In this document: positions 34,232-43,354 of the stretch, piece after piece
Numbering within the stretch: the stretch's first letter is position 1
Layout of the letters: every line of letters starts with the position of its first letter
Assembly (NCBI GenBank): GCA_049802235.1
Contig: JBARMB010000107.1
Location: forward strand, 62,001-126,000
Length of the DNA stretch: 64,000 nt
Origin: VBDM01 sp049802235
GTDB lineage: Bacteria; Pseudomonadota; Gammaproteobacteria; Burkholderiales; SG8-39
Reading direction: 5' to 3'
Position numbers and translations under genes: made by a program
Notes under the pieces: model-generated
Told to the model about the DNA's origin: nothing
Seen by the model: only the letters and a program-made list of their open reading frames with translations
Databases searched by the model: none

Positions 34232-34897
34232 ATGAAGGCGATGATCCTCGCCGCCGGGCGCGGCGAGCGCATGCGCCCGCTCACCGACGCAAAGCCCAAG
34301 TCGCTGCTCGAGGTGCGCGGCAAGGCGCTGATCGTCCGGACGATCGAAGCGCTCGCGCGCGCGGGGTTTCGCGAGCTGGTGATCAATCACGCGCACCTGG
34401 GCTCGGAAATCGAGGCGGCGCTCGGCGACGGCAGCCGCTTCGGCATCGCCATCCGCTACTCGCCGGAAGCGGAAGCGCTCGAGACCGCGGGCGGAATCGC
34501 CAACGCGCTGCCGCTTCTCGGCGCCGGGCCGTTTGTCGTCGTCAATGGCGACGTCTTCTGCGATTTCGACTTTTCCCGTCTCGCCGGCCGCGCGCTCGGG
34601 CAAAATCTCGCGCATCTGGTGCTGGTCGGGAATCCGCCGCATCACCGGCAGGGGGATTTCAGCCTGAACGGGGACAAAGTCGGCGTCGAGGGCGAGCCGA
34701 GGTGGACCTTCAGCGGCATCGGGTTGTACCGCCCGGAGCTGTTTGACGGCATCGGCTCCGGCACCAGGGCGCAGCTCGCGCCGCTGCTGCGCGCGGCGAT
34801 GGCGCAACAGCGGGTGAGCGGCGAGCTGCATCGCGGCGCGTGGCACGACGTCGGCACGCCCGAGCGTCTCGCTGCGCTGAACGAACACGACGCTTGA
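34232..34897 (+). CDS. murU: N-acetylmuramate alpha-1-phosphate uridylyltransferase
   Basis: 221 residues, nucleotidyltransferase fold with the N-terminal signature MILAAGRGERMRPLTDAKPK (NTP-binding loop and catalytic Lys) and the metal-binding VVNGDVF. It makes UDP-MurNAc from MurNAc-1-P produced by AmgK, bypassing the fosfomycin-sensitive MurA step. It could alternatively be a sugar-phosphate nucleotidyltransferase of other specificity, but pairing with amgK argues for MurU. It begins right after the heptamer element. Confidence 0.9.
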   Translation: MKAMILAAGRGERMRPLTDAKPKSLLEVRGKALIVRTIEALARAGFRELVINHAHLGSEIEAALGDGSRFGIAIRYSPEAEALETAGGIANALPLLGAGPFVVVNGDVFCDFDFSRLAGRALGQNLAHLVLVGNPPHHRQGDFSLNGDKVGVEGEPRWTFSGIGLYRPELFDGIGSGTRAQLAPLLRAAMAQQRVSGELHRGAWHDVGTPERLAALNEHDA

Positions 34898-34929
34898 TCG
34901 CCGGCGGGAAGCAGACGACAATTCCGCAC

Positions 34930-36243
34930 ATGGACGCCACGAGCAGTATTTCCCGCCACGCCGAGCGCCGGCGCGAGCTGCAACAGCGCATGGGCAAAGG
35001 CATCGCCATCATTCCCACTTCGCCGGAGCACATCCGTAACCGCGACAGCGATTACCTGTATCGCTTCGACAGCTATTTCTACTATCTGAGCGGGTTCCCC
35101 GAACCCGAGGCGGTCCTCGTCCTGGTCGCCGGAGATGAACCCCGGTCGATCCTGTTCTGCCGCGAGCGCAGTCTGGAGCGCGAGCTCTGGGAAGGATTCC
35201 GCCACGGTCCGGAGGGCGCGAAGACCGCATTCGGCCTCGACGAAACGCATCCGGTGAGCGCGCTCGATGAGCAGATGCCGAATCTTCTGGCCAACCAGCC
35301 CGCGCTTCATTTTGCTCCCGGCGCCGACGGCGGCTGGGACGCGCGCGTCATCGGCTGGCTGAACCAGGTGCGCGCCCGGTCGCGCATGGGCATCGCCGCG
35401 CCCACCGACATCCACGACGTGCGCGCCGCGCTCGACGAGATGCGGCTGATCAAGGACGACGCCGAGATCGCCGTGATGCGCCGCGCGGCGGCGATTTCCG
35501 CCGCCGCGCACCAACGCGCCATGCGCGCGACACGCCCCGGACGCAGCGAATACGAGATCGAAGCCGAACTGCTGTACGAGTTCCGCCGCCGCGGCTCGCA
35601 GTTCCCCGCCTACTGGCCCATCGTCGCCGGCGGCGCCAGCGCCTGCATCCTGCATTACCGCGACAACAACGCCCGGCTCGCCGAAGGCGAACTGCTGCTG
35701 ATCGACGCCGGCTGCGAACTCGACGGCTACGCCTCCGACCTGACGCGCACGTTCCCCGTGAGCGGAAAATTCAGCGGACCGCAGCGCGACATCTACGAGC
35801 TGGTGCTCGCTGCGCAGGCGGCGGCGATCGGCGCGGTGAAGGCCGGCAATCGCTGGGACGAGCCGCATAACGCCGCGGTGAAAACGCTGGCGCAAGGGTT
35901 CGTCGATCTCGGGCTGTGCCAGGGCCCGCTCGAAAAAGTCATCGAGACCGAGGACTACAAGCGTTTCTTCATGCACCGCACCGGGCACTGGCTCGGCCTG
36001 GACGTGCACGACGCCGGCGAATACAAGTCGGGCGGCGAATGGCGCCGGCTCGATCCCGGCATGACGCTCACCGTGGAGCCCGGCTGCTACATCCGCCCTG
36101 CTGACAATGTGCCGCAGCAATTCTGGAACATCGGCGTGCGCATCGAGGACGACGTAGTGGTGACGCCTTCGGGATGCGAGGTGCTGACGGCCGCGGCGCC
36201 GAAATCGGTGCGGGACATCGAAGCGCTGGTCGGCCGTGGCTGA
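34930..36243 (+). CDS. pepP: Xaa-Pro aminopeptidase
   Basis: 437 residues from ATG 34930, matching the E. coli PepP length of 441; an upstream TTG (34894) overlapping the murU stop is an alternative. N-terminal AMP_N domain, then the pita-bread peptidase domain with dimanganese ligands Asp259 (LLIDAG), Asp270 (ASDLTRTF), His353 (RTGHWLG), Glu383 (TVEPGCY) and Glu406 (RIEDDV). It removes N-terminal residues preceding proline. It overlaps the next gene (ubiH), the pepP-ubiH order of E. coli. Confidence 0.95.
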   Translation: MDATSSISRHAERRRELQQRMGKGIAIIPTSPEHIRNRDSDYLYRFDSYFYYLSGFPEPEAVLVLVAGDEPRSILFCRERSLERELWEGFRHGPEGAKTAFGLDETHPVSALDEQMPNLLANQPALHFAPGADGGWDARVIGWLNQVRARSRMGIAAPTDIHDVRAALDEMRLIKDDAEIAVMRRAAAISAAAHQRAMRATRPGRSEYEIEAELLYEFRRRGSQFPAYWPIVAGGASACILHYRDNNARLAEGELLLIDAGCELDGYASDLTRTFPVSGKFSGPQRDIYELVLAAQAAAIGAVKAGNRWDEPHNAAVKTLAQGFVDLGLCQGPLEKVIETEDYKRFFMHRTGHWLGLDVHDAGEYKSGGEWRRLDPGMTLTVEPGCYIRPADNVPQQFWNIGVRIEDDVVVTPSGCEVLTAAAPKSVRDIEALVGRG

Positions 36244-37363
36244 AAACCGCGATTTCGATGTCGTCGTCGCCGGCGGCGGGCCGGTCGGTTGCACGCTGTC
36301 GCTCGCTCTCGCCGGAAGCCGTGTTTCCATTGCCCGGATCGGCGGCGAAAGCAGCGCCGCCGACCGGCCCATCGCGCTCTCACACGGCAGCCGCCTGATA
36401 CTGGAGCGCCTGGGAGCATGGAAGCAGATCCCGGCCACTCCGATCGAGACGATCCACGTGTCGCAGCAGCATGGATTCGGCCGCACCGTCATGCGCAGCG
36501 CCGAACACGGCCTGCCGGCGTTGGGGTACGTGACTGCGTACGCGGAAGTGCTCGCAGCGCTTGCGGCGTGGACGCCCGCAATCACGGCAACACTGAAAGA
36601 TTGGAAAGCGGACGACAAGGGCATCGATTTGCGCCTGACCCGCGGCGGCGAAGATGTCCGCATGCGTACGCGGCTGCTGGTGCTCGCCGAGGGCGGCGCG
36701 ACACTCGGCAACGAACGTGTCAGCGACTACAATCAGCATGCCGTCACCGCCGAGGTTGCCACCGGGCAAGCGCATCGCGGCATCGCCTGGGAGCGCTTCA
36801 CCGCCGAAGGGCCGCTCGCGCTGCTGCCGTTCCGGGACCGCTACGCCGTGGTGTGGAGCGTGCGGCCCGCAAGCGCGGCCGGGCTGCTCGGGCTTGCCGA
36901 TGCGGAATTCCTTGCGCGCCTGCGCGAGACTTTCGGCGGCAGGCTGGGCGAGTTTGTGTCGGCCGGCCCGCGCGCGGGTTTCCCGCTCGCTCTGCGCTGC
37001 AACACAATCAATCCGGCGGCGCGGACCGTTGCCGTAGGCAACGCCGCGCAGACGCTGCACCCGGTGGCCGGCCAGGGACTGAACCTCGGCCTGCGCGACG
37101 CCTGGGAGCTGGCGCAGATGCTGCTGGAGACGCCGAGCGAGGAGATCGGCGCCGGCCGTTTTGTCTCCCGCTACGCGCGCCGGCGGCGCCTCGACCGTTA
37201 TGCCGGCATCGGCGTAACCGATTTCCTGGTGCGCGCCTTCTCCAGCTCTTTTGCGCCGTTGGCCGCGGCGCGCGGCGCAGGACTGGCCTTACTGGATGTT
37301 CTGCCGCCGGCGCGGCGTTTTCTTGCGCGCCGCATGATCTTCGGCGCGCGCGCGCTTCCCTAG
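36236..37363 (+). CDS. ubiH: 2-octaprenyl-6-methoxyphenol hydroxylase (UbiH family)
   Basis: 375 residues, FAD-dependent aromatic hydroxylase. FAD motif VVVAGGGPVGCTLSLALAGS at 9-28 and AVGNAAQTLHPVAGQGLNLGLRD near residue 265. The usual GDAAH is GNAAQ here, as in many UbiH proteins. It hydroxylates the ubiquinone ring (C1 in E. coli UbiH). The GTG start overlaps the pepP stop by 8 bp, and the conserved pepP-ubiH neighbourhood supports calling this one UbiH rather than the paralogue at 13791-14981. Confidence 0.9.
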   Translation: MAENRDFDVVVAGGGPVGCTLSLALAGSRVSIARIGGESSAADRPIALSHGSRLILERLGAWKQIPATPIETIHVSQQHGFGRTVMRSAEHGLPALGYVTAYAEVLAALAAWTPAITATLKDWKADDKGIDLRLTRGGEDVRMRTRLLVLAEGGATLGNERVSDYNQHAVTAEVATGQAHRGIAWERFTAEGPLALLPFRDRYAVVWSVRPASAAGLLGLADAEFLARLRETFGGRLGEFVSAGPRAGFPLALRCNTINPAARTVAVGNAAQTLHPVAGQGLNLGLRDAWELAQMLLETPSEEIGAGRFVSRYARRRRLDRYAGIGVTDFLVRAFSSSFAPLAAARGAGLALLDVLPPARRFLARRMIFGARALP

Positions 37364-37545
37364 CGCGAAACCGGTCGCTGCCGCAGGGCAAAAACCGGGG
37401 ATTTTCCAGCGTTGCGACATAACACGCGGGATTTCCACAGTCAATATCGGAGTCGACTCCGGGCGTGGCGCAGCCCCTCCCTAAATTTCAGTGTTTAGGT
37501 ATAGAATTGCGCTCCCCGTCCGCAAACAAAAGTCCGTAATCGTCG

Positions 37546-38550
37546 ATGCACATCGGTCCGCATTCGCTGCGCAACAATCTGTTTGTCGCGCCGATGGCCG
37601 GCGTCACCGACCGCCCCTTCCGGCAACTGTGCAAGAAATTCGGCGCGGGGCTCGCAGTCTCCGAGATGGTGGCATCGAACTCCCTGCTCTGGGGCAGCGC
37701 GAAGACGCGCCGCCGCGCCAACCACGAGGGCGAAGTCGACCCGATCTCGGTGCAGATCGCCGGCGCCGATCCGGAGATGATGGCCGAGGCCGCCCGCTAC
37801 AACGTCGAGCAGGGCGCGCAGATCATCGACATCAACATGGGCTGCCCGGCAAAGAAAGTGTGCAACACGCTGGCCGGCTCGGCGCTGCTCAGGGACGAAG
37901 GGCTGGTCGCGCGCATCCTCGAATCCGTGGTCAAGGCGGTCGAAGTACCGGTCACGCTCAAGTTCCGCACCGGCTGGGACCAGACCAGCAGGAACGCCCT
38001 TAGAGTGGCGAAAATCGCCGCGGACAGCGGCGTGCAACTGCTGTCGCTGCACGGGCGCACCCGCGCCTGCGGCTTCTCCGGCCGCGCCGAATACGACACC
38101 ATTCGCGAGGTCAAGCGCTCCACGCGCCTGGCGGTGGTGGCGAACGGCGACGTCACCACGCCCGAGGAAGCGAAGCGGGTGCTCGACTACACCGGCGCCG
38201 ACGGCATCATGATCGGCCGCGCCGCGCAAGGGCGCCCCTGGATCTTTCGCGAGATCGAGCACTATCTCGCCACCGGAAGGAAACTGCCGCCGCCGCTCGT
38301 GTCGGAAATCCATGCGGTGCTGGTCGAACACCTGCACGACCTGTACGCATTCTATGGCCGCGAGACCGGGGTCAAGGTCGCGCGCAAGCATATTTCCTGG
38401 TACACCAAGGGTCTCGCCGGCTCGGCGGCCTTCCGGCACCACATGAATCGGCTCGAAACCTGCGAAGAACAACTCGACGCCGTCAACGGTTTCTTCGAAC
38501 AACTGGCGCAGCAGCACCGCCACCTGCGCTATGAGGAGGCGGCAGCATGA
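37546..38550 (+). CDS. dusB: tRNA-dihydrouridine synthase B
   Basis: 334 residues, FMN TIM-barrel enzyme reducing uridine in the tRNA D-loop. APMAGVTDRPFR lies near the start, catalytic Cys100 in NMGCPAKKVCN, RTGWD and the LHGRTR motif. It precedes fis with a 4-bp overlap, the classical dusB-fis operon. The 180 bp upstream hold no strong consensus promoter; a TAGAAT-like box occurs near 37500. Confidence 0.96.
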   Translation: MHIGPHSLRNNLFVAPMAGVTDRPFRQLCKKFGAGLAVSEMVASNSLLWGSAKTRRRANHEGEVDPISVQIAGADPEMMAEAARYNVEQGAQIIDINMGCPAKKVCNTLAGSALLRDEGLVARILESVVKAVEVPVTLKFRTGWDQTSRNALRVAKIAADSGVQLLSLHGRTRACGFSGRAEYDTIREVKRSTRLAVVANGDVTTPEEAKRVLDYTGADGIMIGRAAQGRPWIFREIEHYLATGRKLPPPLVSEIHAVLVEHLHDLYAFYGRETGVKVARKHISWYTKGLAGSAAFRHHMNRLETCEEQLDAVNGFFEQLAQQHRHLRYEEAAA

Positions 38551-38786
38551 GGCAGACGAACGAAATTGCGGACTGCGTGCGCCGGTCCCTGGAGCGCTAT
38601 TTCAAGGACCTCGACGGCGCCAGGCCGCGCGACGTCTACGACATGGTGCTCAAGAACGTCGAGCGGTCCATGCTCGAGCTCGTGCTCGACCGGGCCGAGG
38701 GCAACCAGACCGTCGCCGCGGAGATGCTCGGCATCAATCGCAACACGCTGCGCAAGAAAATCCAGTCGCTCAAGATAAAGGCGTGA
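38547..38786 (+). CDS. fis: Fis-type nucleoid-associated DNA-binding protein
   Basis: 79 residues, shorter than E. coli Fis (98) but usual for betaproteobacteria. The C-terminal helix-turn-helix (LDRAEGNQTVAAEMLGINRNTLRKKIQSL) is highly conserved; the N-terminal beta-hairpin arm is abbreviated. Fis bends DNA and regulates rRNA and many operons. Its stop TGA is embedded in the first unit of the heptamer element that separates it from purH. Confidence 0.95.
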   Translation: MRQTNEIADCVRRSLERYFKDLDGARPRDVYDMVLKNVERSMLELVLDRAEGNQTVAAEMLGINRNTLRKKIQSLKIKA

Positions 38787-38870
38787 AGCGCGAATCGTAA
38801 ATGGTAAATCGGAAGTGCCGGCGGCACTTCTGGATCTTTCACCATTCCCGATTCACGATTCACGATTCAT
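38783..38870 (+). repeat. Heptamer hairpin element, copy 4 (fis/purH junction)
   Basis: Left arm GTGAAGC, GCGAATC, GTAAATG, GTAAATC (38783-38810). Centre: a perfect inner hairpin GAAGTGCC/GGCACTTC (38812-38819 with 38823-38830). Right arm CATTCCC, GATTCAC, GATTCAC, GATTCAT (38843-38870). The purH ATG is 4 nt beyond, without a Shine-Dalgarno sequence. Confidence 0.91.
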
Positions 38871-38874
38871 CGCC

Positions 38875-40434
38875 ATGATTCCCATCCGGACAGCGCTGAT
38901 AAGCGTTTCCGACAAGACCGGGCTGGTCGAGCTTGCACGCGGCCTGGCGCAATTCAAGGTGAGGATTCTCTCCACCGGAGGCACGGCGAAGCTGCTCGCC
39001 GGCAACGCCATCGCCGTGACCGAGGTGGCCGACTACACCGGCTTTCCGGAAATGCTGGACGGCCGGGTCAAGACGCTGCACCCCCGGCTGCACGGCGGCA
39101 TTCTCGCCCGGCGCGACACGCCGGCGCATATGGCCGCGATCAAGGCGGCCGGGATCGAGCCGATCGACCTCGTCGTCGTCAACCTCTACCCGTTCGCGCA
39201 AACGACGGCGAAGCCCGGCTGCACACTGCCCGAGGCGATCGAGAACATCGACATCGGCGGCCCAAGCATGCTGCGCGCGGGCGCCAAGAATTACCCCGGC
39301 GTGGCGGTAGTCTCCGATCCGGCGGACTATCCGGCGCTGCTCGCGGAAATGAAGGCAAGCGGCGGAGCGGTCAGCGAAGCCACGCGCTTCGCCCTCGCCA
39401 CGAAGGTGTTCACGCACACCGCCGCCTACGATGCCGCCATCAGCAACTACCTCACCGGAATCGGTGCCGGCAGGCCCGCCGTTTTCCCCGGGCACCTGAC
39501 GCTGCAGTTCGAGAAAGCACAGGACATGCGCTACGGCGAGAATCCGCACCAGGCAGCGGCGTTCTACCGCGACAGCGCCCCCGTCGCCGGCGGCATCGCC
39601 GGCTACACGCAGTTGCAGGGCAAGGAGCTGTCCTACAACAACGTCGCCGACGCCGACGCCGCCTGGGAGTGCGTCAAGACATTCGAGGAATCCGCCTGCG
39701 TCATCGTCAAGCACGCCAACCCCTGCGGCGCGGCGGTCGGCAAGTCGCCGCGCGAAGCCTATGAGCGTGCTTTCGCCACCGATCCCACCTCGGCGTTCGG
39801 GGGCATCATCGCCTTCAACCGCGGGCTTGACGGCGCCGCGGCCGAGGCGCTGTCGAAGCAGTTCGTCGAGGTGGTGATCGCGCCGGATTTCGACGCCGCG
39901 GCATGCACGGTGTTCGCCGCCAAAGCGAACGTGCGGCTGCTCAAGGTGCCAATGGCGCGCGCGGCACAAGCCTATGACTTCAAGCGCGTCGGCGGCGGAC
40001 TGCTGGTGCAGACACCGGACAGCCGCAACGTCGAGGCCTCCGAGCTGCGCGCGGTCACCCGACTCCAGCCGTCGCAGGCGCAGCTCGCCGATCTGCTGTT
40101 TGCCTGGCGCGTGGCCAAGTTCGTCAAGTCGAACGCGATCGTGTTCTGCGGCGGCGGCCGGACATTGGGCGTCGGGGCCGGCCAGATGAGCCGCGTGGAC
40201 AGCGCACGCATCGCCGCGATCAAGGCGCAGAACGCCGGGCTCTCGCTCGCCGGCTCGGTGGTCGCTTCGGACGCGTTCTTTCCATTTCGCGACGGCGTCG
40301 ACGTCGTCGCCCAGGCCGGCGCCAGAGCGATCATCCAGCCCGGCGGCAGCGTGCGCGACGACGAAGTCATCGCCGCCGCCGACGCGCTCGGCCTCGCGAT
40401 GGTGTTTACCGGTGTCCGCCACTTCCGTCACTGA
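38875..40434 (+). CDS. purH: Bifunctional AICAR transformylase / IMP cyclohydrolase
   Basis: 519 residues. The N-terminal MGS-like IMP cyclohydrolase domain starts IRTALISVSDKTGLVELARGL and contains GGRVKTLHP-like DGRVKTLHPRLHGG. The C-terminal AICARFT domain has RYGENPHQ, KHANPCG and FGGIIAFNR. It performs the last two steps of de novo IMP synthesis. Start at ATG 38875; an in-frame upstream ATG at 38815 would translate the repeat element. It continues with pagP and purD. Confidence 0.97.
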   Translation: MIPIRTALISVSDKTGLVELARGLAQFKVRILSTGGTAKLLAGNAIAVTEVADYTGFPEMLDGRVKTLHPRLHGGILARRDTPAHMAAIKAAGIEPIDLVVVNLYPFAQTTAKPGCTLPEAIENIDIGGPSMLRAGAKNYPGVAVVSDPADYPALLAEMKASGGAVSEATRFALATKVFTHTAAYDAAISNYLTGIGAGRPAVFPGHLTLQFEKAQDMRYGENPHQAAAFYRDSAPVAGGIAGYTQLQGKELSYNNVADADAAWECVKTFEESACVIVKHANPCGAAVGKSPREAYERAFATDPTSAFGGIIAFNRGLDGAAAEALSKQFVEVVIAPDFDAAACTVFAAKANVRLLKVPMARAAQAYDFKRVGGGLLVQTPDSRNVEASELRAVTRLQPSQAQLADLLFAWRVAKFVKSNAIVFCGGGRTLGVGAGQMSRVDSARIAAIKAQNAGLSLAGSVVASDAFFPFRDGVDVVAQAGARAIIQPGGSVRDDEVIAAADALGLAMVFTGVRHFRH

Positions 40435-40443
40435 ATCGAATCG

Positions 40444-41043
40444 ATGCCCTGCGCCCGCCGACTCGTGAGCGCCCTTCTGGGCGCAGTTCTCGCCGCTGCC
40501 AGCGTTCAGGCGCTGCCGCAGGAGGCCAACGCCTCCGGCTGCGCGCGGATCTGGCGCGAGCTTCCGTATTTCTGCGACGGTGCTTCGAAGGCGTGGAACG
40601 AAGGACGCTGGGACCTGTACCTGAGCGGCGTCACCTATCATGGGCACAGCACCTACACGGCCGAAAAGCTCCAGGAGTTCAACGATAAATCCACCGGCGC
40701 AGGCTTCGGCAGGCGCTACGAGAGCCCGGACGGGACGACCCACCTGCTCTACGCCATAGGATTCCAGGACTCGCACTACAAGCCCGAGTGGATGGCGGGA
40801 TATGCGTGGCTGACGTACTGGCGCCCGTCGCCGGACCCGGCCCTGCGGCTCGGCGCCGGTTTTACCGCCTTCATCACCACGCGCACGGATTACGACCATT
40901 ACCTTATCCCGGTGCCAGGCATCGTTCCGACCGCCGAGATCGCGATGGATCGCGTATCGATCATGGCCTCGTACGTCCCCCGCCTGTCCGTGCACAAGGG
41001 CAACGGCGACGTCCTGTTCATATTCGCCCGGGTATCTTTCTGA
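40444..41043 (+). CDS. pagP: Lipid A palmitoyltransferase PagP-like
   Basis: 199 residues with a signal peptide (~1-25). The PagP catalytic residues are recognisable: His66 (TYHGHSTYT), Asp109 and Ser110 (YAIGFQDSHYK), followed by the barrel sequence WMAGYAWLTYWRPSPDPALRLGAGFTAFI. It ends in Phe (FARVSF). PagP is an 8-stranded outer-membrane barrel transferring palmitate from phospholipid to lipid A, giving resistance to cationic peptides. It lies 9 bp after purH and 10 bp before purD, so it sits inside a purine operon. No PhoP-type control site was seen. Confidence 0.88.
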   Translation: MPCARRLVSALLGAVLAAASVQALPQEANASGCARIWRELPYFCDGASKAWNEGRWDLYLSGVTYHGHSTYTAEKLQEFNDKSTGAGFGRRYESPDGTTHLLYAIGFQDSHYKPEWMAGYAWLTYWRPSPDPALRLGAGFTAFITTRTDYDHYLIPVPGIVPTAEIAMDRVSIMASYVPRLSVHKGNGDVLFIFARVSF

Positions 41044-41053
41044 GAGCGCGGAC

Positions 41054-42331
41054 GTGAAACTGCTCGTGCTCGGATCAGGAGGCAGGGAGCACGCGATCGC
41101 CTGGCGGCTGGCGCACAGCCCGCGGGTGCAGAAAGTCTTCGTCGCCCCCGGCAATGGCGGCACCGCGCGCGAGCCCGGGCTGGAGAACGTCGCCATCACT
41201 GCCCTCGACGCGCTGGCGGAGTTCGCTCTCGCGGAGAGCATCTACCTCACCGTGGTCGGGCCCGAGGCGCCGCTCGCCGAAGGGGTCGTCGACCTGTTCC
41301 GCTCCAGGGGCTTGCGCATATTCGGTCCAACCCGGGCTTGCGCACAACTGGAGAGCTCCAAGGAATTCGCCAAGGAATTCATGCTGCGTCACGGCATACC
41401 CACGGCGGCATTCGCGAGCTTCGGCGAAGCCAAATTCGCGCACGATTACGTCGAGTCGCGCGGCGCGCCCATCGTGGTGAAAGCCGACGGCCTCGCCGCC
41501 GGCAAAGGCGTGGTCGTGGCGATGACGACGGCCGAAGCGCACCAGGCGATCGACCGCATGCTCGTCGATCACGCCATCGGCTCCGCCGGCAACCGCGTGG
41601 TGATCGAGGAATTCCTCGACGGCGAAGAAGCGAGCTTCATCGTGCTGGCCGACGGCGAACACGTGCTGCCGCTCGCAACCAGCCAGGACCACAAGCGCCT
41701 GAAGGACGGCGACCAGGGGCCCAACACCGGCGGCATGGGCGCTTACTCGCCCGCACCGGTGGTGACGCCGGAGTTGCACGCGCGGGTGGTGCGCGAGATC
41801 ATCCAGCCGGTCCTCGCCGGCATGGCGAGAGAAGGCCGGCCTTACACCGGATTTCTCTACGCCGGATTGATGATCGACAGGTCGGGCAATCCCAGGACGC
41901 TGGAGTTCAACTGCCGCCTCGGCGACCCCGAAGCGCAGCCGATATTGCTGCGCCTGAAAAGCGATCTGCTCGAACTGATCGAGCACGCGGTGGACGGCAG
42001 GCTCGACCGCGTCGAGGCCGAGTGGGATCGCCGCGCCGCGCTCGGCGTGGTGCTGGCGGCCGCGGGTTATCCCGAGGCGCCGAAAAAGGGTGATGTCATC
42101 ACCGGCCTTCCCGCCGCGGGGGAAGATTTCCGCGTGTTTCACGCCGGCACCGCACTCAAGGACGGCAAAGTCGTCACCAGCGGCGGCCGGGTGCTGTGCG
42201 TAACCGCCCTCGGAGACTCGATCAAGATGGCACAGCGGCGCGCCTACCAGGCGCTGGAGGGCATCCGCTTCGACGGCATGCAGTATCGCCGTGACATCGG
42301 CCATCGCGCCATTGCGGCGAGAAAGCATTGA
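41054..42331 (+). CDS. purD: Phosphoribosylamine-glycine ligase
   Basis: 425 residues, ATP-grasp enzyme for the second step of purine synthesis. It begins KLLVLGSGGREHAIAWRL. ATP-grasp motifs VVKADGLAAGKGVVVA, QDHKRLKDGDQGPNTGGMGAYSPAP and FNCRLGDPEAQ are present. The start is GTG. Its end overlaps the hemF TTG start by 4 bp. It is in series with purH and pagP. Confidence 0.96.
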   Translation: MKLLVLGSGGREHAIAWRLAHSPRVQKVFVAPGNGGTAREPGLENVAITALDALAEFALAESIYLTVVGPEAPLAEGVVDLFRSRGLRIFGPTRACAQLESSKEFAKEFMLRHGIPTAAFASFGEAKFAHDYVESRGAPIVVKADGLAAGKGVVVAMTTAEAHQAIDRMLVDHAIGSAGNRVVIEEFLDGEEASFIVLADGEHVLPLATSQDHKRLKDGDQGPNTGGMGAYSPAPVVTPELHARVVREIIQPVLAGMAREGRPYTGFLYAGLMIDRSGNPRTLEFNCRLGDPEAQPILLRLKSDLLELIEHAVDGRLDRVEAEWDRRAALGVVLAAAGYPEAPKKGDVITGLPAAGEDFRVFHAGTALKDGKVVTSGGRVLCVTALGDSIKMAQRRAYQALEGIRFDGMQYRRDIGHRAIAARKH

Positions 42332-43266
42332 CGCAAGAACGCGAAGATTTGCGTGTGAATCCCGATAGCGTCAAATCCTATCTGCTCGAATTGCAGAATC
42401 GCATCGTTGCCGCGCTCGAGCAGCTCGACGGCAGCGCGTTCCGTCGCGACCGCTGGGAGCGGCCCGGGGGCGGCGGCGGGGAGAGCCGCATCATCGAGGA
42501 AGGCGGGCTGTTCGAGCGCGGCGGGGTCAATTTCTCGCATGTCTCCGGCGAGCAGCTGCCGCCCTCGGCGAGCGCCGCGCGCCCCGAGCTCGCCGGCCGC
42601 GGCTTCGAGGCCATGGGCGTGTCGCTGGTGCTGCATCCGCGCAATCCCTACGTACCGACCGTGCACATGAACGTGCGCTTCCTTGTCGCGACCAAGGCGG
42701 CGAGCGATCCCGTATGGTGGTTCGGCGGCGGCATGGACCTGACGCCCTGCTATGGCTTCGAGGAAGACGCGCGGCATTTTCACGCCGCGTGCAGGCACGC
42801 TCTCGAGCCTTTCGGCGCCGACTGCCACCCGCGCTTCAAGCGCTGGTGCGACGAGTATTTTTTTCTCAGGCACCGCGGCGAGCCGCGCGGCGTCGGCGGC
42901 ATTTTCTTCGACGATCTGAACGAGCGCGGATTCGACCACTGCTTCGCGCTCCTGCGCAGCGTCGGCGACCACTTCCTGCCCGCCTACGCGCCCATCGTCG
43001 CGCGCCGCCGCGACGCGCGTTACGGCGAGCGCGAGCGCGATTTCCAGGCGTACCGCCGCGGACGCTACGTCGAATTCAACCTCGTCTATGACCGCGGCAC
43101 CCTGTTCGGCTTGCAATCCGGCGGCCGCGTCGAGTCGATCCTGATGTCGCTTCCGCCGCTGGTGAAATGGCGCTACGACTGGAAGCCCGAGCCGGGCAGT
43201 CCGGAGGATCGGCTGGTGCGCGAATTCCTGCGTCCGAGAGACTGGCTCGGGGAGCCTGATATTTAG
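42328..43266 (+). CDS. hemF: Oxygen-dependent coproporphyrinogen III oxidase
   Basis: 312 residues, converting coproporphyrinogen III to protoporphyrinogen IX with O2. HemF signatures: HMNVRF, WWFGGGMDLTP, HRGEPRGVGGIFFDD, YVEFNLVYDRGTLFGLQSGGRVESILMS. The start is a TTG overlapping purD. Presence of HemF indicates aerobic life; an anaerobic HemN is not in the window. Last gene of the purH-pagP-purD-hemF series. Confidence 0.96.
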   Translation: MTQEREDLRVNPDSVKSYLLELQNRIVAALEQLDGSAFRRDRWERPGGGGGESRIIEEGGLFERGGVNFSHVSGEQLPPSASAARPELAGRGFEAMGVSLVLHPRNPYVPTVHMNVRFLVATKAASDPVWWFGGGMDLTPCYGFEEDARHFHAACRHALEPFGADCHPRFKRWCDEYFFLRHRGEPRGVGGIFFDDLNERGFDHCFALLRSVGDHFLPAYAPIVARRRDARYGERERDFQAYRRGRYVEFNLVYDRGTLFGLQSGGRVESILMSLPPLVKWRYDWKPEPGSPEDRLVREFLRPRDWLGEPDI

Positions 43267-43354
43267 CACAACCTCTTTCTTGTATTACGCGCCGGCACGC
43301 GGCCGGCGACCTTGGCATCATCTGAACGCAATCACCAGCAACGGAGGGGAAAAA

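Noticed and set aside
34642..36711. 689-codon minus-strand frame opposite murU and pepP
   Set aside because: Shadow of pepP codons; low-complexity Arg/Ala translation with no motif.
38860..41241. Very long open frame on the minus strand (793 codons) opposite purH and pagP
   Set aside because: It is antisense to well-identified genes, its translation has no recognisable domain, and such frames arise in high-GC DNA from strong third-position bias.
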